Assembly: GCA_012295275.1 (NCBI GenBank)
Contig: CM022667.1
Span: 17,827,245 to 17,891,244 of the forward strand
Direction of reading: 5' to 3'
Length of the DNA stretch: 64,000 nucleotides
From: Chrysomallon squamiferum
Taxonomy: Eukaryota > Mollusca > Gastropoda > Neomphalida > Peltospiridae
A model generated the notes under the pieces. The model saw only the letters and a program-made list of their open reading frames with translations, ran no database searches and had not been told where the DNA came from. A program made the translations under genes and the position numbers. This document shows positions 52,920 through 64,000 of this stretch, one piece after another (positions within the stretch are counted from its first letter, which is position 1; the number at the start of each line of letters is the position of its first letter).

Positions 52920-53264
52920 CATGCATCTTGCGAAATTATTGAATAAATGTGTAGAATTTCTCCATTCATGCAAACTTATGATACTGGTCAATACTTTTGT
53001 AAAAATCTATTATGCATGACTGGAACTTATCAGTGCATTTTATATCGAATACAAACTTTTTAAGGTCCCATCAATTAATCAGTTATCTTCTCTTTCGCTC
53101 AACAGCTCTCACAAACACACGTAAAGATAAAAACGCGCGCACCCATGCACAGACACACACCCACTGCATATAACCAAGAAATCAGAAACTTACATGACGA
53201 GCAATTATTACAAATTACGCATTCATCAAAATATTGTGTCAAAATTATTTCCATTTTGTTTTAG

Positions 53265-53356
53265 GTTCCTTAACTTTATTTCCACAACCGACAGCAGGAT
53301 AGGCTTTGTGCAGAATACATTCGCCGGTAGACACTTCGTTCCGATTATTTACACGG
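53265..53356 (+). CDS. Possible exon of a second DUF4430-type gene
   Basis: The stretch has a strong acceptor (CCATTTTGTTTTAG) and a GTAATT donor and is open. It starts and ends in the same phases as exon 4 of the chitin-binding gene. Its translation, with RF at the start, IGFVQNTFAG in the middle and HFVPIIY near the end, lines up with RF, GEFVTSFNGL and AWVPFLF of that exon but is 11 residues shorter. A small candidate exon with matching phases lies upstream at 52744-52804 (includes NCKYNAIVTGVSIVH). I could not find convincing signal-peptide, CBM14 or last exons, so this may be a partial or decayed paralogue. Confidence 0.35.
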
Positions 53357-55382
53357 GTAATTCTAATATGGTTTTGTGTAACAAAAAACTTTCTCTTTCA
53401 TTTATTGTTTTAGATAAGCAGGCTATATTATTTCTCTGTAAATGATTTCTGAAACATCCAGCAACCTTGCAGTTTAAATATTTTGTTTTTGTTAAAAGTA
53501 TTCTCGTTGATTTCTTTTTAACAGAAAAAATACACATAAATATATGAAAATATATGTACGCTCGCACAAATAACGCAACATCATATTCAAGGTATTCGCA
53601 TACTTCATTTTAAGCCGTTTTGTATTAGTATTTATATATGATGTTGCCGTTTACCCTTTCACCTAATCCAGTTAAATGTTGGAAACAGTTTAAAGATACA
53701 GAGACTATTAAAGAAACTAACATCACGAAGGAACTAAATAAATAAATGTTATAAAAAGAAATAATTAATGTCCGATACCGTTTTCTTCCTATTAAGTTTT
53801 AATGTAATGGCTTATGGTCACTGTGCTTCAAACTTCAAAGATATTTATTGTTAATTTGCAGTAGCTAATTATTAATGTAACATACCTAAATAAGTTATTT
53901 AGTTTAGTTTATTGTAACTACATTTTGAATACACATAACAGGGGGGGGTTGGGGGGGTCCTATTTATAATTGTAATGGCTAAAGTGAAACTTTTAAATAC
54001 ATCATTTATTATTAATCAGGCTCTCTGTCCTAGAGCACACTCAAACACATGGACACGAACGCGCACAGTCACACACACCCCTGTAATCAAATACTGATTT
54101 TGTTATGGAATATATCTTACATAAAGCTAGTACGTAAATAAATTCGTTTTAGTACAGATTAAAAACCCATGTAACAAACAGTTCTAAACGCTATTACGTA
54201 ACAAAATCAATAGCTTAAAACAGAGAACAGAAACGGAACTCATCATCAATTAAGGGAACTACTGGGACGGAAAACGTTGATGTTAACAAAACAAATTTCC
54301 GTCTTAAGAGTTAATTTGTGCTGGCATTAAGTTTCATTTACCAGACAGCAGCAGACCGTCCTTGGCATCAATCGCTTCTGATGTTAGAAGAGATATGATC
54401 TAATTAATGGAGTCGATTACAAGACCACTCAATTAATCTGCAGTGGTGATCAATAGCTTTTCGATTTGTTTTGGAGGAGAAATAAGAGTCAATAAAGAAT
54501 GATCCGAATGCACCAAACTGTTTCGGAACCCAGAGAAATAATGGGCACCGAATGATTATCTTCCGAGACAATAAAAAGTGGGTTAATATGGAACGATTGA
54601 AAATGTCTGAATTGCACTAGTTTTAGAACTTGATTAGTATTCATTAGCGTGAATACTGTTCATCCCTGAAAAAGTTTAGAGAAACGTCAATTACGTCCAT
54701 ATATTAAAAAAATAATTATTATTATCTTAAAATGTCTGGCAGATTCCTGAAGTTTACACAGGCATTTATATTAATATCATAACGTATCAACTGCAGCAAC
54801 GTTATAAAAATACCAGAATTATACAGGTAAACTATTTTATCCTGAATGTTCCACGAGTAGATTAGATTTTAGTTTCGGTTTCTGCCAAACTAAAACTGTA
54901 GGCTAAACATCAAGAATAAGAAAAAGCAAGAGAAAAACAATATAATAATTAAATTTGTTCAAAGACAGATTTCAGGCAGATTCTAATCTTCCAATGAATT
55001 TAAGGACAAGACGATGGCATGCTGTCACACGACCGACAGTGTTGATTTATTTTGTGAACTTGATTCATTTTTCATCTATGAGTTTGTAAATGAGACATTT
55101 AACATTATTGTTAAGCATATACGTCTAAACTTAAAGGGTTAATTTTGTGCAATGATACAGCAGTCATGATTTAATTTTAGAAAACCCCTCTAGAAATAAA
55201 AAGTATTTATATTTTTATCAGTTTTGTGTTAGTATGTGAACACGAAATTAAAGACAATAATAAATGTAATCAGTATCTAGTGATAACAAAAATAATTTAA
55301 AAAAAAAGTGATTTATAATGTAAATTAACGAATAAACAGAAATGAAACGATTCCAGACTTATTTCGTCAAATCTGAACGTAA

Positions 55383-55433
<51 letters not shown>

Positions 55434-58286
55434 ATTAAATTAAAATAAAAATAAAAATAAAAATAAAAATAAAATAAACAATGTAAAAGATTTGTAAACT
55501 GATTATTGGCCTCCGTATGTATAACCGTTTAATAATTTATTATTAATTCATCCGCTGTCCTCATCTATTAAAGGTTTCATTATATGGTCTTGCCTATGAA
55601 AAGATCCGTTTGAAACAACACATTTAGTAGCCACCAATGTCCTGGTTATAATGTCATAAAGCGAAGAAAAAACCCGCAATAAACTCATGGCTTAAGTTTT
55701 AAAAAATGTCAATATTTGAGATATATTCCTGCAATAAGCTTCGTATTTAATTTTTATTTTATTATCGTTTTTATTTCTTTTAAATTGTCTTATACAATAA
55801 ATTTCTTCTTTCTTTCGATTTAAATTTGTAAAGAGCTGAATTTGTTTCCGTTTGTATTTCTCAAGGGTTACTTTTGTCATCTTTTTTATATAATGATCTC
55901 AATGCAGTACAATGTCATATGCCCAGAACATGCGTGAAACCGTGAAATGTTTTAAAAATAGAAAATGCATAACAAGGGAAAAGAAAGAACTGGGTGTGCC
56001 TAAGTGAATTATCACTTACAGCCAATAAACAAAAGCGACAAATTATAGACGAGAATGTTTACAGATAATAAGCTGTTTTTTGAACCTTGTAAATTTATTA
56101 GGAAACGTTTTCACCTAGTAGATATTGTCGGTAAATTTTATCAGCTGATAAAAATGATATTGTTAGTATTGTTTTTGGTGAGCTATATTTTTTTCTGTAG
56201 CGTTCATTCGCCACCCAATCTCGACTGTATTAAAATAAAGGTATGAAAAAAAAAAATATATATATATATATATAAAAATATATAAAAAAATATTTTTACA
56301 TGTTTTATTATTTTTGAGCCGATGGTTTTCTCTATCCGACGACACAAGATCATGACATTTGCTCTTTAGAAATAAGCGATGACAAATTTTCTTTATGATT
56401 ATTTTCCAAAAGTTTGCTGATCGATCGAAAATTAAGTTTCTCAAATAAACCAAGAATTCTTACATTTTGCAACAAATTCTCCAGGCTTTCGTTCTATGGA
56501 AAATGGTTGACATAATTTTTTTTTTAAGAATTTGCATGTTTATTCAACTGAATTATAATTATATGCAACAGAACATCTATAAAGAATATCACCTTCCTCC
56601 GTGTCAATAAGATATTCTAGTGTTACGTTCAAGATTTACCTGACACATAAACATGCATACTTACTCCTATATATACATACATACATATACACACTGAGAA
56701 ATGTGAAAAGAGTATATATATATACTCATACAACCATACACTTTTCTAATCTCATATTTATTTCAGTTTACCAGAAAGGAAAGTCTAAAATCCCGTAACT
56801 TAAACTCGTGTATCTCTTAACGCACTATTTGCAATCTAAAATCATGCGAATGTGAAAAAAAAAATAACGTGCTAATCAAAGCAAGCTGTTGTGAAGCAAG
56901 CTAAGACAGGCACGCTTTCTGACAGGTCAGCGAGCGTGTCTGTCGCAGATAAAAATCATACCCATTCATTGCTTAAATACAAACTGCTTTTCAGAATTAA
57001 TTGTTATTATCATATTGCATCATATTCACAAAATCTCACATCAAGTTATCAGTTTTCTTATGTCGTTTATGGCTTTCAAAATGCATTCATTTTACGCCAT
57101 CATATTTTACAAATATTTCATACAAGCCTACCTTTGCTTTCACAATCCAAAATCATACCAGAATTTTCCTCATACGTTTTTCATATAGCTTTCCACACAT
57201 ATATTCCTATCGTACTGCAGAGAACATCTTTTTAAAATCTTTTTATTATCATTATTAGTTTCAGTACAAACGGATGAAATCAGTTCTAGCTTCTTTAATA
57301 TAAGTAGGCAGCGCGCTGCATGTGGGTGCGGGTATATGTGTGTGTGGGTATGTTCTGACTGCGTATGCACATAATTATTTTACGGCAATTTAAATAACGT
57401 TTTCATAAGGTACAAAGTGAATCAGCTTTCCGTTACGAGCAACATGATTTGAAAATTGTTACTTGCATTTAATTCATTATTTCCATTCCAGGGTATTATA
57501 ACAGATCCACATGCAGACATATACACACAGGAAAATAAGAAACATAGACACCCATACACAAATATAAATACAAATGCACACACACGTATTTATTTATTCA
57601 TTAAGGTATTTACCTCGCACTACCACAAGGACAAATATCAACCTAATTTCAAGAAGTGTTACTTCCGCACCATGTATTTAGTTTAAAAATACTCACGAAA
57701 ACAAAACACATTAAATCATCGTAAGATACAGATGAATTTTGAACAGCTTGAACTACATACATACTTTATTACATTTAACCATTGTTTATAATTTATTTCT
57801 ATTATTAATGTTAATAATAATATTGTTATCATCATCATCATCTTTGTCTTCGTTTTAAAGGTGGTTCTTTTTATATTATTATAAGCATTCGTATTCATAC
57901 GCTCTCTCATGCACACACGCACAAACATACTCACACGTTTTCTTTGAACAGTCATAATTACCTATCGTTTTATGGAATTTATATACTTATTTACTTATAA
58001 ATGAATGGTAAAGTGCCTCTAATTTCAGAATAAAAATTAATTCTCATTTACATTTTTAAATCAGTTTAGAGAATAGTCAGATACTCTTGGTTTAACAATA
58101 GTTTAAAAGGCGAAACGTTCCAGTGAATTTGGTTTAACTAAATAAACAAAAACAGAAATAATAATGGAATTTCAGATTTGTTATTTTTTGTTCTGTCCAG
58201 TTTATTTTTTGTTTCCTTGTTTGTTTGTATGTTATTGTTGTTGCTTTTAAAGATAATTATAAACATTTTTTAATGGTAAATTGTAG
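53357..58286. other. AT-rich DNA, no gene seen
   Basis: No firm exon. It contains a G8-TT-G7 run at 53941-53957, (ATT)n at 55386-55432 followed by (AAAAT)n, and (TA)n near 56256-56275 and 56713-56723. Acceptor-like sites at 56768 and 57491 precede short open stretches, but neither gives a DUF4430-like ending. Confidence 0.55.
55386..55484. repeat. (ATT)n followed by (AAAAT)n microsatellite
   Basis: About fifteen ATT units, then AAATT and about eight AAAAT-type units. Confidence 0.9.
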
Positions 58287-58620
58287 TTTATTTTATTCAC
58301 ACGAGATGAACATTGGTGACAACATTCATTATCTCAAACGTAAATATTAATAAGTTTCAGCTTAATAAACAGTGATATTATATATAAATGGCACTGATTT
58401 TATGATATACTATCATTCAGAAACTAACAGCGATGAAAAAATATAATTGTTCGTTTTAAAATGTATTTTTCCTTATTACTCTGTATTTTTAAATCCATAT
58501 ATTTTTATATATTTAAATTCAAAGACTGTTGAAATTTTTCGTCCATAATGAATGATGTCATTAATATATAATAATGTTAGTTCAAAGGTTCAAATACTCA
58601 CTGTTTCTACTCACCTCAGT

Positions 58621-61600
58621 TTAGTAAGATGCTGGATTGATAACGACCTGGTTTTGTCTGCAGAGGGCGTTATTTAGCTCGTGCATCGCTTTCATAGCTT
58701 CTTCACGTGACTCAAACCCGACAACAGCGTTGCCTGTTGGATGTCCGTCTCCTGTATAGTGCAGTCTGATAGATTCTGGTACAGGATTGTGACCTTGAAA
58801 GAAACCAAGGATTTCTCTTATGGTTACTGACAAAGGAAGATTAGAACATCTCAAGTAAAACCAGTGTCTTTTCAGAACGCCTGGAGGAATAGGCTTGTTG
58901 ATCTCACCAGCTCCTACCGGATCAGACATATCCGACATTAAGGGAGGGACGCTGCCGTGCATAGGATTTCGTCCAATGGGTCCGTACATTGAGACTAGAC
59001 GTGCTTGTCGCATCCGTGAAACCATTTCCCCTTTTGTACATGTCTCTACTGTTATTTCATGCTGACCCATTGATTGTTTATCAAGCTGTTTACAGCGTTC
59101 TTGCTGTTCTTTAGCCTGGAACTCGAGGAATGCCTCTCCCGTTGGTTTGCCATCACCATCATGACAAATTTGTAGTCCCCGAGGAGCTATGGTGACCCCG
59201 TGACAGAAATCGCGAATTTCGCGTTGAGTACACTGAGGTGGTAGTCCAGACAAGCGAACAAAGAACGTTTCGTCCGACTTTCGGCCGTCACTGTCGTTTC
59301 TTCTGATTGGCGACTGCATTCTCTTTGCATCGTTATCGGACTGGCGTTTCCCAGTAACTGACGAATCTAACTTTCTATTATCAAAATCACCCATATTACT
59401 TTCGAACTGCGGGTATTTCTTCCTATGATCTTGTACTTCACTAATGTCATCTTTTGTGGCTAGGGTTACGCGAATGAGTCTTGGACCCATGGTTCTACAT
59501 TCACAGGCGAATACTTTCTTCAAATCTTCTGGTGTGGCTACTTCAATATATGCTGTGCCATTTCCTACACCTTTCTGATCAATATCAATATATATAGCGT
59601 CTCCATCATTAACTACATTAACACCAGCCAAAAAGTGACGAATATCCTCCTTAGGTTATTTTTGGCGGCAAACCCTTTAAAGCTGCAATGTATGGAGGGG
59701 TTGTGGCAAGCGGTGCCTGTTCTTTTGTGGTATCAGATTCACTTGACTTCAGACGTTTTTGTGGAGTTGACGGGGAATCGCTGTCCGGAATAAAGGAATC
59801 CACAGCTTTTTCATAATCTTCTTTAGAACACCGCTGAATATCAACTTTTTTGTCGTTCATATATGTACCAGACTTTTTCAGTGCACTTAGTAAGTCCATT
59901 TCACTAGCGAACTTAATGTAACCTTGTCCTGTTCTTCTACCTCTCTCGTCATTTATCAATTTGAGACCATCGAAAGGAATATCAATAGGTGCAAAGAATC
60001 GTCTGACTTCACGATATGATACATCTGACGACATGCTGTTAAGTACCACGTGAAATGAGCCTCGGATATCGTCTGATCTCATTCTTTTCGAACCTCGACT
60101 TTCACTTCTGCTATCTTTATCTCCACTAGATTTTGAATCGCCTCTTGAATCTCTATCTGATGAAATCTTCGATTGGCTAGGTCTGGAGTCCCTGTCTCTA
60201 TCAGAACCACTTTTGGACTCTCTGTCCCTTCGTGACTGTTCTCTGTCGCGGTCTCTATCTGAATAGCTTCTAGAATCTCTGTCACTGTAGCGACTGCTAC
60301 GGTAATGGTCGTCCATTCTTCTTTCTGATCGGTAGTATGAATCTCTACGGTCGTAATCTCTGTCCTCATTCCTTCCCTTTGACCGTGACCTGTCGTCTCT
60401 CTCACGATAACTTGTGTCTCTTGATGAAAATCGCCCACCATCTGAATTGCCTCGTCTGCCGTAGCCACCACCAAAGTGCCCATCGTCGGAGCCGCGTGAA
60501 GACATTTGTCGTCCCATTGTCCTGGATTCACGTTCGCTATGATCTCTGTTGTCCTTGTCTTCAGGTGCAGCTTCCACTGATACTGGAGCATCTCCTAGCA
60601 AACCTTTACCCGTGTTTACAGGTTTATTCACTGAATGATCGGCATAAGGAGGTCTACCGTCTTTCCACTTCTCGTTTACGTCATGCTGCTTAGTTAAGCT
60701 GCCTGGAACATCTGAAAATCCAAGTCTCTCAACATCTCGACCAGATGCATCAGGACCTAAAACTTTATCCATTAGTGGTACTGGACCTCTGACTAGAGGT
60801 CCACCTGGCCTACCTCTTCCACGCCCTTCGGGTGGAAATCGTCCTCCAGGTCCGCCAAATGGAATTCTCCCACCTGGTCCTGATGGAATATCGCCTTGTC
60901 CATCCGATGGAAAGTTTCCTGTTATTGCATCTGCTGGCATTCTAGGCTGTGGTCCTCTTCCAAATCTATCTGGAGGAAATCGACCTGCGGGTCCATCTGG
61001 TGAGTAACCAGTGCCTCTAGGATCAGGTCTAAATCTACCTCGATGACCTTCTGTGGAATAATGGTCATCTTGGCCAAACTCTTCTCCTGAATGATTTGGA
61101 GGAAATCTTTCCAGTGGTCCATCTGCTGGAAATCGAGGTCTAGGTCCATCTAGTGGAAACCGACCCCTTGGTTCAAATCTTCCTCCCGGACCAAATCTTG
61201 TTTCTGGCCTGAATGGTGGACGCAGACCACGTGGTGGTGCACCTGGAACTTGGTTCATAGCTTCAAACGAGTCTGAAGGAAATGCACCCTGATTACGAGG
61301 AAAACCCGGTCGATACTCAGGATAATTTCCTGAGGCGTTTGCCCCTAATTCATCCATATTTGGCCGTGAGAATCCTGTTCTTGGGGCATTTCGAAAATCT
61401 CGATCATCAGCAAAATCACTCCCAAATTTGGGGGCTTGTGGAGGTACTGCTGAATCCTTCCTTAAGTCTGGATCATCCAGGAATGGTCTGCCTTTCTGAA
61501 AACCGGGTTCAAAAGAATCTGTAGCCTTCCTGCCAGCTATAAAACCAGCAGCGTCTTTATACACAGATCCAGGTTTAGGAGGAAATGATCTCTTTTCTGC

Positions 61601-62485
61601 AGGAAATATCTGTCTACCAAATTCATCAAATTGAGGTATTTCTTCTGGTTCCTCTGGACCTACCGTGCCTTGACTCCAAGGATCATGACGGGGATGTGTT
61701 CCTTCTGCTGATTCATACCTGCCAGGGTGAGGATCTTCTCTTGGTCCTCGTTTTAAAGGTCCATCAAAATCTACTGGCCAGTTCTTGCTTCTTGGATCTG
61801 GTGGGAATGTGTCATCTGCTGGTTTTATACCTGGAGGCCCCCTGAAATCCTTTTTCAGGCCCGGCATAAATGGTTCAGTTACTGGTCTTGAGGATCTTAT
61901 TTCTGGTGGCATAGCTCTTGTGTCTTTGGATAATCGATCTCCATCTGGTTGTCCATAATTATAATTTCCAGGATCAGGATATATATCACTGTTTCTTGGA
62001 AACTTCTTAAAGTCTGCATTCTGTCCTTCGTACCAAGATGATGAATCTTTGTACACATTTCCAGGATCTGGTCTAGGAAAGGGTGCTTTTAGAGATGGTC
62101 CCCAACTATTCTCCCTTGTCAAAGGCTCTGGACCGTATGGTTCATTGTCTACTGCTCTTCCGTGAAGATCTGGCAGTTTGGGAGATGCTTCTGGTACTAC
62201 CGATCCACTGTTCATAATAGGTGCTCTGGCCTGTTCAATGATGTTTTGCATTTCAGTTTTACTGCTGAGAAACAATTTGATGACAGAATCACTCAGCATT
62301 TCAAAATTTTTGTTCATTGCTTGTCTGGCATCTTCATCTGTGCTGAAGGCAATAAAGGCATCACCCTTCTCTCCACCGATTATATGTACTCCACCTGCTG
62401 GGATGCTGAGACCCTGAAAGAAATTCCGTATGTCCAGTGCACTAGCTGACCATGGAAGGCCTTGTAGTCTGATTATCACTGACAT
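58621..62485 (-). CDS. RBM12: RBM12 (SWAN) homologue, five RRMs, interrupted by a +1 frameshift
   Basis: The start is ATG at 62485, 9 nt inside an exon that follows a TTCCTTTACAG acceptor. As in vertebrate RBM12, the whole coding region then lies in one exon downstream of a 5' UTR intron. The N-terminus MSVIIRLQGLPWSASALD, with GGVHIIGGEKG, STDEDARQAM and SSKTEMQNIIE, matches the RBM12 first RRM. Domains: RRM1 ~1-78; a long disordered Pro/Gly/Arg region with GGRFPPEG-type repeats; an Arg/Ser/Asp-rich stretch ~685-809; RRM2 ~810-888; RRM3 ~932-1013; RRM4 ~1072-1152; RRM5 ~1208-1287; stop at 58621. The frame breaks inside RRM3: after LKGLPPKIT comes TAA, and skipping one base (the T at plus position 59653) continues as KEDIRHFLAG, keeping the same spacing as the RRM1, RRM4 and RRM5 motifs. 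With that, 1287 aa, longer than the ~930-aa human protein mainly in the disordered region. Expected role: nuclear RNA binding. A possible poly(A) signal is at 58287-58292. Confidence 0.88.
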
Positions 62486-63507
62486 TCTCTCTGGCTGTAA
62501 AGGAAGCAAAATGTAGATTCATAAATCATCTTATTTTTCACAAAATTTCCACTTCATCATCAATAGGATTATACAAGTCTTTTTGTTTTAAGAATTTACT
62601 GCCATCTCAAAATGTTTAAAAGTTGTATCTTTCAAAATATTTATAAAATAGATTTAAACTGCATTGTGTCTAAATAAAACAGATTTTAAATAAATAATGT
62701 TCAGTGTAAGATAAAAAACAAAGTTTAAAATTAAAATTTAAAATTAAAATAATTTCAAGGAAAGTTTGAATATTTATTACCTCAAAGAATTACTCCACAG
62801 TTTTTTTCTAATTTTTGTAGTAATGTAATTTTTGTACTTTTCTTCCAAATCACTGACACAAATTGTTATCTGTAAGCAAAAGCAAAATTAAGTGAAATAA
62901 TAAACCTATTCTCATCATTAAATATACACTATTTTTTAAAAAAGGAATAACATTGGTTGGTAACATTAATCTTTATTTCAATGCTATTGGGGTTTTTTTT
63001 CTTATTCTTAATGTTTTAAGTGTTTAAAGATATTTATTTGTCAATGTTTTAAGCAGACTATTTACAAAGGAACAATCCCTAAGTATTAGCATGGTATGTT
63101 TCCATGGTATGCTGTGTAAACAGTGGTATGACGTGGTTGCTCCCAATAAACTTATTGTGACTATGGGTTCCCGAAGGGCCTAGATTATGTTAATATGCAC
63201 TGTGCTTAATCAAAATATATTTCACATTATAAAGAGATACATTAACTCTAGTCAGTAATGAGAATAAAATAATATAATAAATAAAAGTCATTACGATATT
63301 TTGATCTTTACCTCATTATCTTAAATTAAAAGGTAACATTGCAACAAATTTCTGTCTTTTTCAAATTATATTGGCTAAATTCATTTAACATCCTTATTAA
63401 GAGTTACTGAATGTTGCCAGAACTGTATTAACAAAACTCAACAAAAAATTGAACCACAATCTGTCATTCAATCAGTACTATATATATTTTTTTGTTTTCT
63501 TTTTTCC

Positions 63508-63512
<5 letters not shown>

Positions 63513-63546
<34 letters not shown>
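63513..63546. repeat. (TG)n microsatellite
   Basis: About seventeen TG units. Confidence 0.93.
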
Positions 63547-63547
<1 letters not shown>

Positions 63548-63772
63548 GGTTTCTTGTTTTCTTTGCTTATTACAGTTTAATTTTTTAACCATTTTATTAT
63601 GCCACAGATATGATTTTCTGCTTAAATGGATTTTATTTTATTTTATTTATTTTATTTTATTTTGTTAATCTCTGTTACTGTTTTTGTTTTACAATACCCC
63701 AGCACCAAATAATTATAAGGAATGGTAAGGAATATAATGAAAAATGCTAAATTACAGTATGATTAAAAAATA

Positions 63773-63774
<2 letters not shown>

Positions 63775-63828
<54 letters not shown>

Positions 63829-63829
63829 T
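63775..63829. repeat. (TA)n(CA)n compound microsatellite
   Basis: About fourteen TA units pass directly into about thirteen CA units. Confidence 0.93.
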
Positions 63830-64000
63830 GTTAGGTTTTAATATTTAGAATAAAAGCTTTATAACAAATTTTGAATGGAACCAATATGATTTCATCACAA
63901 AATAGTTTTAAAAATATTCCTTCTTCAAAATAAAAGACAAGAGTCTTACTATTAGTAGGACTGCCAATATGCAAAGACTGGCTTGACAGAATAACAACTG

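Larger units (their letters stand above)
62498..64000. other. 5' intron/flank of the RBM12 homologue
   Basis: Presumably the 5' UTR intron and upstream DNA of the minus-strand RBM12 gene. No non-coding first exon could be pinned down. Repeats seen: (TG)n at 63513-63546, TTTTA-type repeats at 63636-63663, and (TA)n(CA)n at 63775-63829. Confidence 0.5.

Noticed and set aside
56768-56798. Acceptor followed by a short open stretch ending at TAA, as the last exon of a gene containing 53265-53356
   Set aside because: The phase fits, but the sequence does not resemble the closing strand of the DUF4430 domain.
57491-57686. Acceptor-like TTCCATTCCAG with an open frame downstream
   Set aside because: In the phase required by the 53265 exon it hits a stop after about 15 codons with no domain similarity.
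60337-62449. Plus-strand open frames opposite RBM12
   Set aside because: Antisense shadows of a clearly coding minus strand.

Overview
The window looks like AT-rich animal (metazoan) nuclear DNA. Genes are split by GT-AG introns, intergenic spaces are long, microsatellites are extremely dense ((GA)n, (CA)n, (TTA)n, (TACA)n, (GATA)n), and there are Tc1/mariner-type transposon remnants. The gene content (a secreted CBM14/peritrophin-A protein, a PRRT3/4-like 7TM protein, an RBM12/SWAN homologue) and the repeat style suggest a lophotrochozoan such as a mollusc. That last step is inference; no marker gene here fixes the taxon.

Layout. 1-7072 is repeat-rich intergenic DNA with no gene I can support. 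7073-11258 and 11459-about 15900 are two near-identical copies of one block, each a ~2.2 kb unique part running into a purine-rich minisatellite. They are separated by a gap of exactly 200 N, which points to an unresolved assembly overlap. The second minisatellite copy runs to about 20518 (~6.9 kb, 31-bp unit). Its pyrimidine-rich strand stays open in all three frames, but this is a composition artefact and not a giant gene. 22439-23321 (minus) holds one coding exon of an unrecognised protein. 23403-32552 is gene-poor. 32874-35349 (plus) is a five-exon gene for a 218-aa secreted protein with a chitin-binding domain fused to a transcobalamin/intrinsic-factor C-terminal-like (DUF4430) domain; a pogo-like MITE sits in its second intron. 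38854-41258 (plus) is a two-exon gene for a 373-aa PRRT-like membrane protein. 51515-52381 is a dead Tc1 transposase with an internal inversion. 53265-53356 may be an exon of a second DUF4430 gene. 58621-62485 (minus) is an RBM12 homologue with five RRMs, essentially a single coding exon, interrupted by a one-base frameshift at 59653.

The four genes do not form an obvious pathway. The two on the plus strand encode secreted or membrane products, and RBM12 is an RNA-binding protein. The most biologically interesting items are the CBM14-DUF4430 fusion with a GC-AG intron and its possible paralogue downstream. Most of the rest of the unusual structure is repeat DNA or assembly behaviour. I found no CRISPR, operon or prokaryote-type system, and no tRNA or rRNA gene that I could support by eye.
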